Shown here piece after piece: positions 27,761 to 37,917 of a stretch of 64,000 nt of DNA (the first letter of the stretch is position 1; every line of letters begins with the position of its first letter). This DNA comes from Hyalangium ruber. GTDB taxonomy: Bacteria; Myxococcota; Myxococcia; Myxococcales; Myxococcaceae. The notes under the pieces were generated by a model. That model was given only the letters and a program-made list of their open reading frames with translations, made no database searches and was not told where the DNA came from. The translations under genes were made by a program, and so were the position numbers. The stretch spans positions 38,515 through 102,514 of the forward strand of contig NZ_JAXIVS010000015.1 of NCBI RefSeq assembly GCF_034259325.1, written 5' to 3'.

Positions 27761-29085
27761 CGCCTGTCGATCTCACGAAGCTGCCCGACTACCTCAAGCA
27801 ACAGCGCTGGTTCAGCGGCAAGGCGTGGCCCATCAAATCCGTCTCGGTGGTGGACCACGCCACCCTGGACTTCGGCCCGTGCGCCTTCAGCCTCGCGATC
27901 GTGGAGGTGCAGTACGAGCTGGGCCACCCGGAGCGCTACCTGCTGCCCGTCAAGCCCTCCGCGGACGGCATCCAGGACGCGCTGGATGACGTCGAGTGCC
28001 TGCGCGCCCTGTTCCAGCTCATCCGCGAGAAGCGCGAGGTGAGCTCCGCCTCGGGCAAGGTCCATGGCGAGTGGCTGTCCACCTCGGACGGGATGGTGTC
28101 GCTGCCGGAGCAGCCGGCCGTGCGCCGGTTGATGGTGGAGCAGAGCAACACCTCCGTCGTCATCGGCGAGAAGGCCATCCTGAAGATCATCCGCAAGCTG
28201 GAGTCGGGGGTGAACCCGGAGCACGAGATGGGGCGCTTCCTGGCCACGCGCACCTCGTTCCGCGCCACGCCCACGCTGCTGGGGGCCCTGCACCTGGAGG
28301 GAGCCGCCGGCGCCACCCTGGCGGTGGTCCACCGCTTCGTGCCCAACGCGGTGGATGGCTGGAAGTACACGCTGGAGCAGTTCCGCAAGTCCGGAGTGGA
28401 GTCGACCTTCCTCGATGAGATGAAGGAGCTGGGCCGGCGCCTGGGCGAGCTGCACCGCGCCCTGTCCTCGGACTCGACCGAGCCGGCCTTCACGCCGGAG
28501 CCGGTGCTCCAGGAGGATCTCCAGCGCTGGAGCGCCTCCATCATGGGCGAGCTGGGGGTGACGCTGGCGGAGGCCGGCAAGCATCACCCGGACCTGGAGC
28601 GCCAGCGCGAGCGGCTGATGGAGCACGCGCGGCGGCTGGCGCACGTGACGCCCTCGGGGCAGAAGACCCGCATCCACGGGGATCTGCACCTGGGACAGGT
28701 GCTGCGCGCCGAAGGGCAGTGGCTCATCTTCGACTTCGAGGGAGAGCCGTCCCGCACCTTCACCCAGCGGCGCGAGAAGTACTCGCCGCTGCGGGATGTC
28801 GCGGGCATGGTGCGCTCGTTCGACTATGCCGAGGCCACGGTGCTGCTGGAGGGAGGCGCGCCCGGCCCGCGCATGGTGCCCTCGCGCGACGCGTTCCTGG
28901 CGGGCTACCGCGAGGCCACCCGCGGCGCACCCTTCCTGCCCACGGACGACGCGACGTTCTGGACGATGTTGCGCGCCTTCGAATTGGAGAAGCTGCTCTA
29001 CGAAGTGCGCTATGAGATGCAGAACCGCCCGGACTGGGTGCGTATCCCCGTCCAGGCACTCTTGCGGATGGAGGAACCGAAGTGA
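27757..29085 (+). CDS. mak: Maltokinase
   Basis: ATP-dependent phosphorylation of maltose to maltose-1-phosphate, the GlgE substrate. 442 residues from a GTG overlapping the treS stop. The N-terminal cap begins [19 protein letters not shown]. The aminoglycoside-phosphotransferase-like catalytic loop is [10 protein letters not shown] near residue 306 and the metal-binding segment is FDFEGEP near 325. Length and motifs match free-standing maltokinases (Pep2/Mak). It is translationally coupled on both sides, which suggests stoichiometric production with TreS and GlgB. Confidence 0.93.
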
Positions 29086-31283
29086 GGAAGCCCGCCGACA
29101 AGCATCAGATTGACGCGGAGATCCAGCAGATCATCGAGCTGCGCCACTCCGATCCGCACCACATCCTGGGCATCCACCCGGATGGGGACGGCGTGGTGGT
29201 GCGTGCCTTCCGCCCGGATGCCACGGCCATCCACGTGATTCCGGACTTCGGCGGGCGCATCGCCATGACGCACCGCAAGGGCGGCGTCTTCGAGGCGCGG
29301 CTCAACGGCAAGGACCAGACCTTCAACTACCTGCTCGAGGTGGAGTACCCGGGCAACAAGGTCTTCACTCTGAGAGACCCCTACAGCTTCCTGCCGACGC
29401 TGGGGGAGATGGACCTGTATTACGCGGGCGAGGGCCGGCACGAGCGGCTCTGGGAGCGCATGGGCGTCCACCTCATCCACCACAACGGGGTGGCGGGAGC
29501 ATCCTTCGCGGTCTGGGCGCCCACGGCGGCCGGCGTGTCGGTGGTGGGCGACTTCAACGGCTGGGACGGGCGCCTGCACACGATGCGGCGCATGGGCGCC
29601 TCCGGCATCTGGGAGCTGTTCATCCCCGAGGTGGGCGAGGGCACGCGCTACAAGTTCGAGATCCGCCCCAACCACGGCGGCCCGGCCCTGCTCAAGTCGG
29701 ACCCGTTCGCCTTCCGCACGGAGGTGCCTCCGGCCACCGCCTCGGTGGTGCATGACCTGAAGCGCTTCTCGTGGACGGACACGAAGTGGCTGGCCACGCG
29801 CGCCGAGGGCGAGGCCGCCAACAAGCCGTGGAGCGTGTACGAGGTTCACCTCGGCTCGTGGAAGCGCGTGGTGGAGGACGGGGACCGGCCGATGACGTAC
29901 CGGGAGCTGGCGCCCGCGCTGACCGAGTACCTCAAGCAGACGGGCTTCACGCACGTGGAGTTGCTGCCCGTGTCGGAGCACCCGTATGGGCCCTCCTGGG
30001 GCTACCAGGTGGGCAACTACTACGCGCCCACGGCGCGCTACGGGCACCCGGATGACTTCCGCTTCCTCGTCAACCACCTGCACGAGCACGGCATCGGCGT
30101 CATCGTCGACTGGGTGCCGGGCCACTTCCCGCGCGACGCGCACGCGCTGGGCAAGTTCGATGGCACGTCGCTGTACGAGCACGCCGATCCGCGCCAGGGC
30201 TCCCAGCCGGACTGGGGCACGCTGGTCTTCAACTTCGGCCGCAACGAGGTGCGCAACTTCCTCATCGCCAACGCGCTCTTCTGGATCGAGGAGTACCACA
30301 TCGACGGGCTGCGCGTGGACGCGGTGGCCTCGATGCTCTACCTGGACTACAGCCGGAAGCACGGCGAGTGGGTGCCCAACCGCTGGGGTGGCCGGGAGAA
30401 CGAGGAGGCCATCGCCTTCCTGCGTGAGCTGAACGAGGCCGTTGGCCGCAAGCACCCGGGCGTGGTGGTGATCGCCGAGGAGTCCACGGCCTGGCCGAAG
30501 GTGAGCCAGCCGGTGAGCGAGGGCGGCCTGGGCTTCCACTTCAAGTGGAACATGGGGTGGATGCACGACACCCTGCTCTACTTCTCGAAGGATCCGATCT
30601 TCCGGCAGTACCACCACAACAACATGACGTTCGGCCTGCTGTACGCCTTCAGCGAGCGCTTCATGCTGCCGCTGAGTCATGACGAGGTGGTCCACGGCAA
30701 GGGCTCGCTGTACGGGAAGATGCCGGGCGACGCATGGCAGAAGCGGGCGAACCTGCGCTCGCTGCTCGCATGGATGTGGGCCCACCCGGGCAAGAAGCTG
30801 CTCTTCATGGGCGGCGAGTTCGGCCAGCACCGCGAGTGGAGCAGCGATCGGAGCCTCGACTGGCACCTGCTGGAGGACCCGGGGCACAAGGGCATCCACA
30901 GCCTGGTGGCGGACCTGAACCGGGTGTACCGGGACGTGCCGGCGCTGTACGACGCGGACCACGAGCCGCTGGGCTTCCAGTGGCTGCAGCCGGACTCGGC
31001 GTCGGTGAACGTGTTCGCGTTCGTGCGGCGCTCGCGCAACCCGGGCCGGCACGTGGTGTGCGTGGCCAACCTCTCACCCTCGCCGCGCGAGGGTTACCGC
31101 GTGGGCTTCCCCCGCGTGGGCACCTATCAGGAGGTGCTCAACACGGACGCCGGCAACTACGGCGGCTCGGGCATGGGGAACATGGGGCAGATCCAAACCG
31201 AGGCCAAGCCTTGGGACGGCCAGGAGGCCTCGGCGGCGGTGACGTTGCCGCCGCTCTCGGTGGTCTGGTTCATGCCCGGCTGA
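29082..31283 (+). CDS. glgB: 1,4-alpha-glucan branching enzyme
   Basis: Introduces alpha-1,6 branches into the glucan made by GlgE. 733 residues from a GTG overlapping the mak stop. It has two N-terminal CBM48-like beta domains (HHILGIHPDGDG; FAVWAPTAAGVSVVGDFNGW), a GH13_9 barrel with GLRVDAVASMLYLDY near 411 (nucleophile Asp), VIAEESTAWP near 463 (Glu) and LSHDEVVHGKGS near 531, and a C-terminal beta domain. It is the last gene of the operon; the next gene converges directly on it with no spacing, and no terminator hairpin is visible. Confidence 0.96.
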   Translation: MRKPADKHQIDAEIQQIIELRHSDPHHILGIHPDGDGVVVRAFRPDATAIHVIPDFGGRIAMTHRKGGVFEARLNGKDQTFNYLLEVEYPGNKVFTLRDPYSFLPTLGEMDLYYAGEGRHERLWERMGVHLIHHNGVAGASFAVWAPTAAGVSVVGDFNGWDGRLHTMRRMGASGIWELFIPEVGEGTRYKFEIRPNHGGPALLKSDPFAFRTEVPPATASVVHDLKRFSWTDTKWLATRAEGEAANKPWSVYEVHLGSWKRVVEDGDRPMTYRELAPALTEYLKQTGFTHVELLPVSEHPYGPSWGYQVGNYYAPTARYGHPDDFRFLVNHLHEHGIGVIVDWVPGHFPRDAHALGKFDGTSLYEHADPRQGSQPDWGTLVFNFGRNEVRNFLIANALFWIEEYHIDGLRVDAVASMLYLDYSRKHGEWVPNRWGGRENEEAIAFLRELNEAVGRKHPGVVVIAEESTAWPKVSQPVSEGGLGFHFKWNMGWMHDTLLYFSKDPIFRQYHHNNMTFGLLYAFSERFMLPLSHDEVVHGKGSLYGKMPGDAWQKRANLRSLLAWMWAHPGKKLLFMGGEFGQHREWSSDRSLDWHLLEDPGHKGIHSLVADLNRVYRDVPALYDADHEPLGFQWLQPDSASVNVFAFVRRSRNPGRHVVCVANLSPSPREGYRVGFPRVGTYQEVLNTDAGNYGGSGMGNMGQIQTEAKPWDGQEASAAVTLPPLSVVWFMPG

Positions 31284-31805
31284 TTACTCGCCCCGCCGCA
31301 GCCGCTCCAGGTAGGCGGCGGGCAACCCGGCGCTCTCCGCGCCGCGCACCAGGGCCTCCACGAAGCGAGGGCTCACGGGCCCTTCCTTCGCGGCGCGCCT
31401 GGGCGAGGTGACGAAGGCGGTGGCCTCGAGATCCCGCCCCTCCACGCGCACGCGGACGGGGCGCTCGATGCACATGCCCGTCACGAAGCCTTCCTTGTGC
31501 TGGATGATGGGCCAGTCCTTGCCGGCGATCTCGAACAAGCGCCCGAACACACTCTTGCCCGATACATCCTGGAGACCCGCCACGCGCCCGCCCCACCACC
31601 GGGAGGGGAAGTCGTAGACGAGGTCCACGTCCAGCGCCTCGGCCACCTTCCCCTCGGGGAGGTTGAAGAAGTCGTAGCTGTGCTGCGAGCGCCACTCCTC
31701 GAACGCCGCGCGATCGAGAATTGTTGAATAGGCGAAGTACAGCCTCGTGGCGGACGCATCCGCCGCGTCCCGCGCCTTCATCACCTGATCGTAATGTGAG
31801 TCCAT
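31284..31805 (-). CDS. Gamma-glutamylcyclotransferase-like protein
   Basis: 173 residues from ATG (MDSHYDQV) with a GGAG site. LYFAYSTILDRAAFEEWRSQ resembles the substrate-binding YGS-type loop of the AIG2/gamma-glutamylcyclotransferase fold, here with AYST. GRLFEIAGKDWPIIQHKEG resembles the G.LY.l.......D..EG core with the catalytic acid in HKEG. Such enzymes release 5-oxoproline from gamma-glutamyl compounds, which would fit with the 5-oxoprolinase operon about 10 kb away, although the link is speculative. Identification is from motif resemblance only. Confidence 0.65.
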   Translation of the reverse strand: MDSHYDQVMKARDAADASATRLYFAYSTILDRAAFEEWRSQHSYDFFNLPEGKVAEALDVDLVYDFPSRWWGGRVAGLQDVSGKSVFGRLFEIAGKDWPIIQHKEGFVTGMCIERPVRVRVEGRDLEATAFVTSPRRAAKEGPVSPRFVEALVRGAESAGLPAAYLERLRRGE

Positions 31806-31924
31806 AGCCTTCACTTCTCCTTGCTCAGCAGGCACACGAGCGTCCAACCCGCCCCTGGGATGCCCACGTGCCTTGTACACGCACCGGTGCGCGGGCACAG
31901 TCGTCCTCTTATGAGTGGGCTGCG

Positions 31925-33100
31925 ATGACTTCAAGCAATGACAGGGATATCGCGCTCGTCTCCCGCCTGGAGGCGGTGCCCACCATTCTGAAGGTCATCA
32001 CCGAGACGACCGGCCTTCGCCTGGCCCTGGTGGCGAAGGTCACCCAGGGGTCCTGGACCGCCTGCGCCGTGCGCGACCTGATGGACTTTGGCCTCACGGT
32101 CGGCGCCGAGCTGGATGTGGCGACGACCCTGTGCAGCGAGGTGCGCGGCTCGCTCCAGCCCATCGTCATCGATCATGCGAGCCAGGACCTGCGGTACTGC
32201 GACCACCGGACACCCAAGCTCTATGGCTTCGAGAGCTACATCTCCGTTCCCATCTTCCGCAAGAACGGGGAGTACTTCGGAAACGTGTGCGCGCTCGACG
32301 CCCGGCCGGCACAGCTGACCGAGCGGAAGACGCTGGAGATGTTCAAGCTGTTCGCCGAGCTCATCGCCCTGCAGATGGAGGCGGAGGAGCGACAGGAGGT
32401 GACGCGCGCGGCCCTCCAGGACGAGCAGCACACGGCGGAGCTCCGCGAGCAGTTCATCGCCGTGCTGGGACACGATCTGCGCACCCCCGTGAGCTCGATC
32501 CGGCTGGGTGCGGACATGCTGGACCGGGGCGCGCTCGACCCCGCCGAGAAGAAGATCGTCCGGCGCATCCAGGAGAGCAGCCGCCGCATCACGCGGCTCC
32601 TGGAGGATGTCATGGACTTCGCGCGGGGCCGGCTGGGCGCCGGCATCCCGATGGATCTGCGCGAGGTGAACGATCTGGGGCGCATGTTGCAGCACGTCAC
32701 CGAGGAGCTGCGGGCGACGCACCCTTCCCGGACGATTCACTTCACCGAGGATGACTGCGGCACCTTGCGGTGCGATCGACAGCGCATCGCCCAGCTGGTC
32801 TCGAACTTGATCGCCAACGCGCTGACCCATGGCGATCCGGTGGCGCCGGTGGAGGTCTTGGTGCGCGGCGACAGCGAGAAGGTGGTGCTCAGCGTCACCA
32901 ACCAGGGCAAGCCCATCTCGACGGGGCTCATCACCCAGCTCTTCAAGCCCTTCGTCCGCAGAGCGGCGGATCATCTCCCGCAGGGGCTCGGGCTGGGCCT
33001 GTTCATCGTCGATCAGATCTCCCGCTCCCACGGCGGCACCGTCCAGGTCCGCTCGACGGAGCAGGAGACCACCTTCACCTGCACCCTGCCCCGTCGGTGA
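31925..33100 (+). CDS. GAF-domain sensor histidine kinase
   Basis: 391 residues, without membrane segments, so a soluble kinase. The N-terminal GAF domain (about 15-150) contains DHASQDLRYCDHRTP and the SYISVPIFRKNGEYFGNV pattern. A coiled helix leads to HisKA with the phosphoacceptor His in LGHDLRTPVSS near residue 181. The HATPase domain has the N box LIANALTHGDP and the G box GLGLGLFIVDQIS. No response regulator gene is adjacent, so it is an orphan kinase like many in myxobacteria. The signal is unknown; the GAF domain has no obvious bilin-binding Cys. Confidence 0.9.
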   Translation: MTSSNDRDIALVSRLEAVPTILKVITETTGLRLALVAKVTQGSWTACAVRDLMDFGLTVGAELDVATTLCSEVRGSLQPIVIDHASQDLRYCDHRTPKLYGFESYISVPIFRKNGEYFGNVCALDARPAQLTERKTLEMFKLFAELIALQMEAEERQEVTRAALQDEQHTAELREQFIAVLGHDLRTPVSSIRLGADMLDRGALDPAEKKIVRRIQESSRRITRLLEDVMDFARGRLGAGIPMDLREVNDLGRMLQHVTEELRATHPSRTIHFTEDDCGTLRCDRQRIAQLVSNLIANALTHGDPVAPVEVLVRGDSEKVVLSVTNQGKPISTGLITQLFKPFVRRAADHLPQGLGLGLFIVDQISRSHGGTVQVRSTEQETTFTCTLPRR

Positions 33101-33104
33101 AGCG

Positions 33105-33701
33105 CTAGCGGGACTTCTTGCGCAGCGCGCCGGTCTCGTCACGGAAGGCCGAGAGCACCCCGCCCACGTCCAGCCGCGCCGTGCGGATGAACAGCCGCAG
33201 CGCCTTCTCCACGTGCTCCGCCAGCAGGGCCATCTTCTGGAGTCGCTGGAGCCGATCCACGGCCACCCCGCCCGTGGCCTGCGCCAACCGGCGCGCCTCC
33301 GCCAGATCCGCCCGGACGCGCGCCACGAGCGAGGCCTCGCGCTCCTCGGTGACGCGCGACACCATGCGCATCAGATCCGTCTCCGCCGAATAGCGCCACA
33401 CGGCGTCCTGCGGCTGGCGGACCCGCTGCACCACACCCCAGCGCTCCAGGTCCCTCAGCAGCATCGACACGCCGCCCTTGGACAGATCCAGCTCGCGCTC
33501 GATCTCCCCGGCGGTGAGCAGCTCACCGCGCAGGTAGAGCAGCGCCCAGACCCGGCCCTGGTTGCGCTTGAACCCCCAGAACTCGATGACGTTGCCCACC
33601 GCCTCGATGGCAAGCGCCTCCCATGGCGCGAGCTGCCCCGCTGCGACGACCGTCTCCGGCCCTGGTGCTGTGGTCCCCCCCGTCCACAGATAGCCTTTCA
33701 C
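33105..33701 (-). CDS. GbsR/MarR-type transcriptional regulator
   Basis: 198 residues from a GTG that overlaps the stop of the polyprenyl synthase gene (GTGA), so it is translationally coupled to it. A winged helix-turn-helix lies at about residues 38-115: NQGRVWALLYLRGELLTAGEIERELDLSKGGVSMLLRDLERWG, given here in parts, with a VQRV..P.D wing. The C-terminal half is a long Arg/Leu-rich helical dimerisation region. The family includes GbsR regulators of osmoprotectant genes. Here it may regulate its own isoprenoid operon; the effector is unknown. Confidence 0.82.
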   Translation of the reverse strand: MKGYLWTGGTTAPGPETVVAAGQLAPWEALAIEAVGNVIEFWGFKRNQGRVWALLYLRGELLTAGEIERELDLSKGGVSMLLRDLERWGVVQRVRQPQDAVWRYSAETDLMRMVSRVTEEREASLVARVRADLAEARRLAQATGGVAVDRLQRLQKMALLAEHVEKALRLFIRTARLDVGGVLSAFRDETGALRKKSR

Positions 33702-34696
33702 GCGGCACGGCTCCTGACTTGTTCGGTGATCCCGGCCGACAGCTTGTGGGCCCAGCCCATCAGCTCATCGCCACCGGGCTGGCTCGCGAAGGGCCCGAGC
33801 CGATCGAGCGCCGCCTCGATCTCCGCGTTCATCCGCTCCAGGGACTGCTCCACCGCGCCGCTGGCGAGGATGCCAGCGCCAATGTCCTGCAGCCGCTCCG
33901 GGGTGATGTTCGAGAAGGCCCAGGCGTCCTTGAGCTTGCGGCGCAGCCCGTCGTCCTTGGCCAGCGCCAGGAGCATGGGCATCGAGGGCGTGCGCGAGAC
34001 GAGATCCGCGTACTGCGGCTTGCCCACGTCCGTGCCGAGGATGTCGCGGATGTCGTCGGCGATCTGGAAGGCCACGCCCAGGTGCCGGCCGAAGCCATCG
34101 AAGCGCTCCACCGCCTCGGGCTTGTTGGCCAGCAGGGCGGCCGCGTGGCCGCACCAGCCAAAGAGCGAGCCCGTCTTGCCCTCGGCGATGTAGCGCAGCC
34201 GCGACATGGGCAGATCCATCTGCGAGCGCGCCTCCACCTCGGCGATGGCGGCACGGGTCATCTCGGAGACGACGGACAGGGCGCTCTGGATGACGCGCGG
34301 GTCGAGCTGCGCCAGCCGCGAGAGCGTGGTGGAGAGGATGAGATCGCCGCTCATCACCGCGACGATGTTGCCCCAGCGCGCGTTCACCGTGGGCCGACCG
34401 CGCCGGAACATGCCCGCATCCACCACGTCGTCATGCAGGAGGCTGGCCGAGTGGATGAGCTCCGCGGAGACGGCGATCTCCACCAGCTGCTCGGCGGGCA
34501 CGCCCACCGCGGCACCAAAGAGGCGCACCAGCATGGGGCGCGCGCGCTTGCCACCACTTCCCAGGCACAGGTGGCGCGCGGCCTCCATCAAGGTGTCGCC
34601 CTTCACATCAGGGCCCGCGTCCCCATCCGCCAGCGCGGCATTGAGCCGCTGCTCCACCACCCTGAGAAAGTCCGACAACTCACCAGCCGTTTCCAT
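33698..34696 (-). CDS. Polyprenyl (trans-isoprenyl) diphosphate synthase
   Basis: About 332 residues from an ATG after GAGGAGAGGG; a GTG two codons upstream is possible. It condenses isopentenyl diphosphate with allylic diphosphates. Motifs: GKRARPMLV near 50, the first Asp-rich motif LLHDDVVD near 90, GDLILSTTL, QMDLP, and the second Asp-rich motif IADDIRD near 230. Both DDxxD sites are intact. The length fits octaprenyl/heptaprenyl-type synthases or GGPP synthases; chain length cannot be decided. Coupled to a GbsR-like regulator downstream. Confidence 0.92.
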   Translation of the reverse strand: METAGELSDFLRVVEQRLNAALADGDAGPDVKGDTLMEAARHLCLGSGGKRARPMLVRLFGAAVGVPAEQLVEIAVSAELIHSASLLHDDVVDAGMFRRGRPTVNARWGNIVAVMSGDLILSTTLSRLAQLDPRVIQSALSVVSEMTRAAIAEVEARSQMDLPMSRLRYIAEGKTGSLFGWCGHAAALLANKPEAVERFDGFGRHLGVAFQIADDIRDILGTDVGKPQYADLVSRTPSMPMLLALAKDDGLRRKLKDAWAFSNITPERLQDIGAGILASGAVEQSLERMNAEIEAALDRLGPFASQPGGDELMGWAHKLSAGITEQVRSRAA

Positions 34697-34915
34697 GAGC
34701 ACCCTCTCCTCGCGCGTTCATATAGTTCAAGACCACGTGAACTGCACAAGGAAGAAAAGCGCCCTGGAATGCATGTGAGACATTGAAGGTGTGGGTATGA
34801 CGAGCCCCAAGCCGTCTACCCTCCGGTCAGCCTCCCGCACCGGCGCGCTGGCGCGTTTGAGTCCCCGCGCGGCTCGTGAGACAGAACCAGGAGTCCCCCT
34901 CTCTGCTTGGATCGC

Positions 34916-36397
34916 GTGTCTCCCGCCGCTCTGCGTCGCCACTTCCTGCGCCACCTCACGGCGCTCGCCACCACCGTTCCGCTGCTGCGTCCGGGCAGCT
35001 CGCTGCCGGGCGCCTCGGCCCCGCTGCAGGGCGCGCCGCTTCCCCGTGAAACGCCGACTCCGGCGGCCCCCGCCTCCGCCGTGCGCCTGTCGCTGAAGGC
35101 CTCGGTGACCGAGGGCATGTTCGCCGAGGTGTTCACCGCCTGTGCGGGCGCCACGGTACTCACCGCGTGGGCCATCGCGCTCCAGCTCGGGCCGTTCCTG
35201 GTGGGGGTGATGACGGCGCTGCCCTTCTTCGCCCAGTTCGTGCAGTTCCCCGCGGCGTGGCTCACCTCCACCTTCGGCCACCGGCGCGTGGCGCTCACCG
35301 CCGTGGGCCTGTCCCGCATGGTGATGCTGCCGCTGTGTCTGGTGCCCTGGCTGCCGCTCACGCTCGCGGGGCAGCAGCGCCTGCTGGTGGGCATCGCCGC
35401 CGCCTCCGCCGTGCTGGGAGTGGTGGGCAACAACGCCTGGGTGGCGTGGATGGGCGAGCTCGTGCCGCGCTCCCTGCGGGGGCGCTTCTTCGGTCGGCGC
35501 ACCGCGCTCTGCACCCTCGCCGGCACGCTGGCCTCGCTGGTCGCCGGAGTGCTCCTGGACCACTCGCGCCAGGGCAGCACCGGCGTGGGGGTGGCGCTGC
35601 CGCTGCTCGCCGGACTCTCGTGTGTCGTGGGGCTCTTCACCACGTGGCTGATGGCGAGGCAGCACGATCCGGCGCCCGGCAGCTCCGTGATCCAGCTGGA
35701 CTTCCAGGCCGCCACGGTGCCCCTGAGAGACACGCGGGCGCGCAAGGTGCTGCTGTACCAGGTGGCGTGGAACGCGGCGGTGGGCTTCTCCGCGCCCTAC
35801 TACACGCTGCACATGATCCAGAACCTGGGGATGACGTTCGTCCTCCTGGCGCTGTACGCCGCGTCCGTGGCGGCCATGCGCATGCTGACGGCGCCCCTCT
35901 GGGGGCGGCTCATCGATCGGGTGGGCGCGCAGCCGGTGGTGCTGGCCTGCTCCCTGGGCATCTCGTTCATCCCCCTGCTCTGGCTGCTGCCCACCGCCGG
36001 CACGCTGTGGCCCCTGGCGTTCGACGTGGTGATGGCGGGCGCGCTCTGGAGCGGCCACGGCCTGGCGGTGTTCGCGCTGCCGCTGTCGGTGGCGCCTCGC
36101 AAGGGCCGGCCCTTCTACCTGGCCGCCTTCGCCACGGCGGGAGGCCTGTCCTACGCGGCCGCCTCCGCGCTGGGCGGTGCCCTGGCCAGCGCCATTCCGG
36201 CCCACTTCACCCTAGGCGCTCACGCCTGGGCGAACCTCCACGTCCTCTTCGTCATCTCCGCGGTGGCCCGCTTCGGCGCGGCCTTCCTGGCCACGCGCAT
36301 CATCGAGCCGGACAGCCGCCCCATCCGCTCGCTGGGCGCGCTGCTCGAGGCGGTGTGGGCCCGCCTGCGTCCCGCCTCACGGGCTCAGAGCTGGTAG
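34916..36397 (+). CDS. MFS-type transporter
   Basis: About 493 residues. A long cytoplasmic N-terminus (Pro/Ala-rich, to residue 65) precedes about eleven or twelve hydrophobic helices, beginning FAEVFTACAGATVLTAWAIA. The fingerprints FGHRRVALTAVGLSR and GRLIDRVGAQPVVLACSLG are the MFS loop 2-3 and loop 8-9 signatures. The start is uncertain: TTG 34907 or GTG 34916, neither with a good ribosome-binding site, and an internal ATG at 35117 would trim the extension. The stop overlaps the end of the convergent MCP gene by 13 bases. The substrate is unknown. Confidence 0.82.
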   Translation: MSPAALRRHFLRHLTALATTVPLLRPGSSLPGASAPLQGAPLPRETPTPAAPASAVRLSLKASVTEGMFAEVFTACAGATVLTAWAIALQLGPFLVGVMTALPFFAQFVQFPAAWLTSTFGHRRVALTAVGLSRMVMLPLCLVPWLPLTLAGQQRLLVGIAAASAVLGVVGNNAWVAWMGELVPRSLRGRFFGRRTALCTLAGTLASLVAGVLLDHSRQGSTGVGVALPLLAGLSCVVGLFTTWLMARQHDPAPGSSVIQLDFQAATVPLRDTRARKVLLYQVAWNAAVGFSAPYYTLHMIQNLGMTFVLLALYAASVAAMRMLTAPLWGRLIDRVGAQPVVLACSLGISFIPLLWLLPTAGTLWPLAFDVVMAGALWSGHGLAVFALPLSVAPRKGRPFYLAAFATAGGLSYAAASALGGALASAIPAHFTLGAHAWANLHVLFVISAVARFGAAFLATRIIEPDSRPIRSLGALLEAVWARLRPASRAQSW

Positions 36398-37917
36398 TCG
36401 CTCACCACGCGCGAGACGCGATCGGACAGTGACTGCAGCGAGCCCACCGAGTTGCTGGTGGCGGTGATGCGCTGCAGGGTGTCCTCCATCAGCGAGTTCA
36501 GCTCGACCACGGCGGAGAAGATCTGCTCAACGCCGGCGGTCTGCTGGTTGACCGTCTGGGCGATCTGCCGGACGGAGGAGGAGCTGTCTCGGACGATGGA
36601 GGACAGGGCCCGGAGGTTGTCGCCGGACTGGCGGACCTGGGAGAGCCCCGCCTCCATGCGATGGGCGCCCTCCTCGGTGATGCGCACGGTGGTGGCGATG
36701 GCGTTGCTGACATCGGTCAGCAGCTCGCGCACCTGGGAGGTGGCGCGGATGGACTTGTCGGCCAGGGCGCGGATCTCCCGGGCCACCACGCCAAAGCCCT
36801 TGCCGTGCTCGCCACTGCGCACCGCCTCGATGGCGGCGTTGAGCGCCAGCATGTGGGACTGATCGGCCAGATCCTTCACCGTCTGGGTAATGCCGCCGAT
36901 CTGCCGGGTGTGCTCGCCCAGGGCGTTGATCTGCGTCTCGATCTCCTTGACCTGATTGCGCAGCTCCACCAGGCCATTGATGGACTCGGTGATGGCGGCC
37001 TCGCCGGTGCGCCCCAGCTCGTCGGCGCGCGCGGCCACCTTGAGCACGGTCTCGGCCGACTCGGAGGCGGCCAGGGACGTCTGGTGGAGCTCCTGGGCCG
37101 TGGCCTGGGTCTCCTGCAGGGCGCTGGCGTAGCGGGTCGCCATCTGGTTCTGGTCCAGGGCGGACTGGTTGAGCACGCGCACCGAGCGAGCCATCAGCTC
37201 CGAGGAAGTCTGTAGCTGCATCAGCACGGCCTTGAGCCGGCCCACCATGGAGGCGAAGGCCTGGGACAGCTCGCCCACCTCGTCCCGGGAGTCCACCTCG
37301 ATGGTCTCGCGCAGGTCTCCCTGGGCGATGCGCCGCGCCGCGGCCGTGAGCCGCAGCAGGGGGGCGACGATGCGGCGGCTGAGGAGGAAGCCCCCGAGGC
37401 TGAAGGCCGCCAGGGCGGCGGCGAGCACGAGGCTGAAGCGCACGATGAGGACCTGGATGCGCGCCCGAGCGGCGGAGCGATTGAAGCCCACGTGGATATG
37501 GCCCAGCGTGCCCTGGCGCACCGGCGCTCGCATGTCGAGGATCTCATCCCCCTTGTGCTGATGGGTGTGGGACTCCTGGTTCCTCAGCAGCTCGCGGTGC
37601 TTCTCGCGGACCGTGTCCCGGAGCACTCCGGAGGCGGCGATCAGCTCGCCGTCGGGATTGGTCACCGCGATGTAGGCCACGCGAGGCCTGGAGGCGATCT
37701 CGTCGATGGCGGTCTGCACCGCCGCGACCTGGTGGGCGGCGATCAGCTCCGTCAACGAGGAAGCCAGCGTGGCGGGCAGCTCCGCGCCCAGCTCCCGCCC
37801 CTGCTCCGCGAAGGCGGACTCCACGCGGGGAAGGAAGTAGCCAAAGGCCAGGAGCCCGGTGAGGACCGCCACACTGAGCGGCCCCAGGCTGAGCTTCATG
37901 GACAGGGACAATCGCAT
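36385..37917 (-). CDS. Methyl-accepting chemotaxis protein
   Basis: About 510 residues from ATG (MRLSLSMKLS); the ATG six codons later is an alternative. TM1 lies near residues 10-28, followed by a periplasmic sensor region of about 150 residues (VAYIAVTNPDGELIAASG is PAS/cache-like), TM2 at about 178-198, a HAMP domain (GDLRETIEVDSRDEVGELSQ) and the cytoplasmic helical bundle. The conserved hairpin tip is DQSHMLALNAAIEAVRSGEHGKGF (given as key motif). There is no C-terminal CheR pentapeptide. No che genes are nearby, so the partner array is encoded elsewhere. Confidence 0.92.
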   Translation of the reverse strand: MRLSLSMKLSLGPLSVAVLTGLLAFGYFLPRVESAFAEQGRELGAELPATLASSLTELIAAHQVAAVQTAIDEIASRPRVAYIAVTNPDGELIAASGVLRDTVREKHRELLRNQESHTHQHKGDEILDMRAPVRQGTLGHIHVGFNRSAARARIQVLIVRFSLVLAAALAAFSLGGFLLSRRIVAPLLRLTAAARRIAQGDLRETIEVDSRDEVGELSQAFASMVGRLKAVLMQLQTSSELMARSVRVLNQSALDQNQMATRYASALQETQATAQELHQTSLAASESAETVLKVAARADELGRTGEAAITESINGLVELRNQVKEIETQINALGEHTRQIGGITQTVKDLADQSHMLALNAAIEAVRSGEHGKGFGVVAREIRALADKSIRATSQVRELLTDVSNAIATTVRITEEGAHRMEAGLSQVRQSGDNLRALSSIVRDSSSSVRQIAQTVNQQTAGVEQIFSAVVELNSLMEDTLQRITATSNSVGSLQSLSDRVSRVVSDYQL

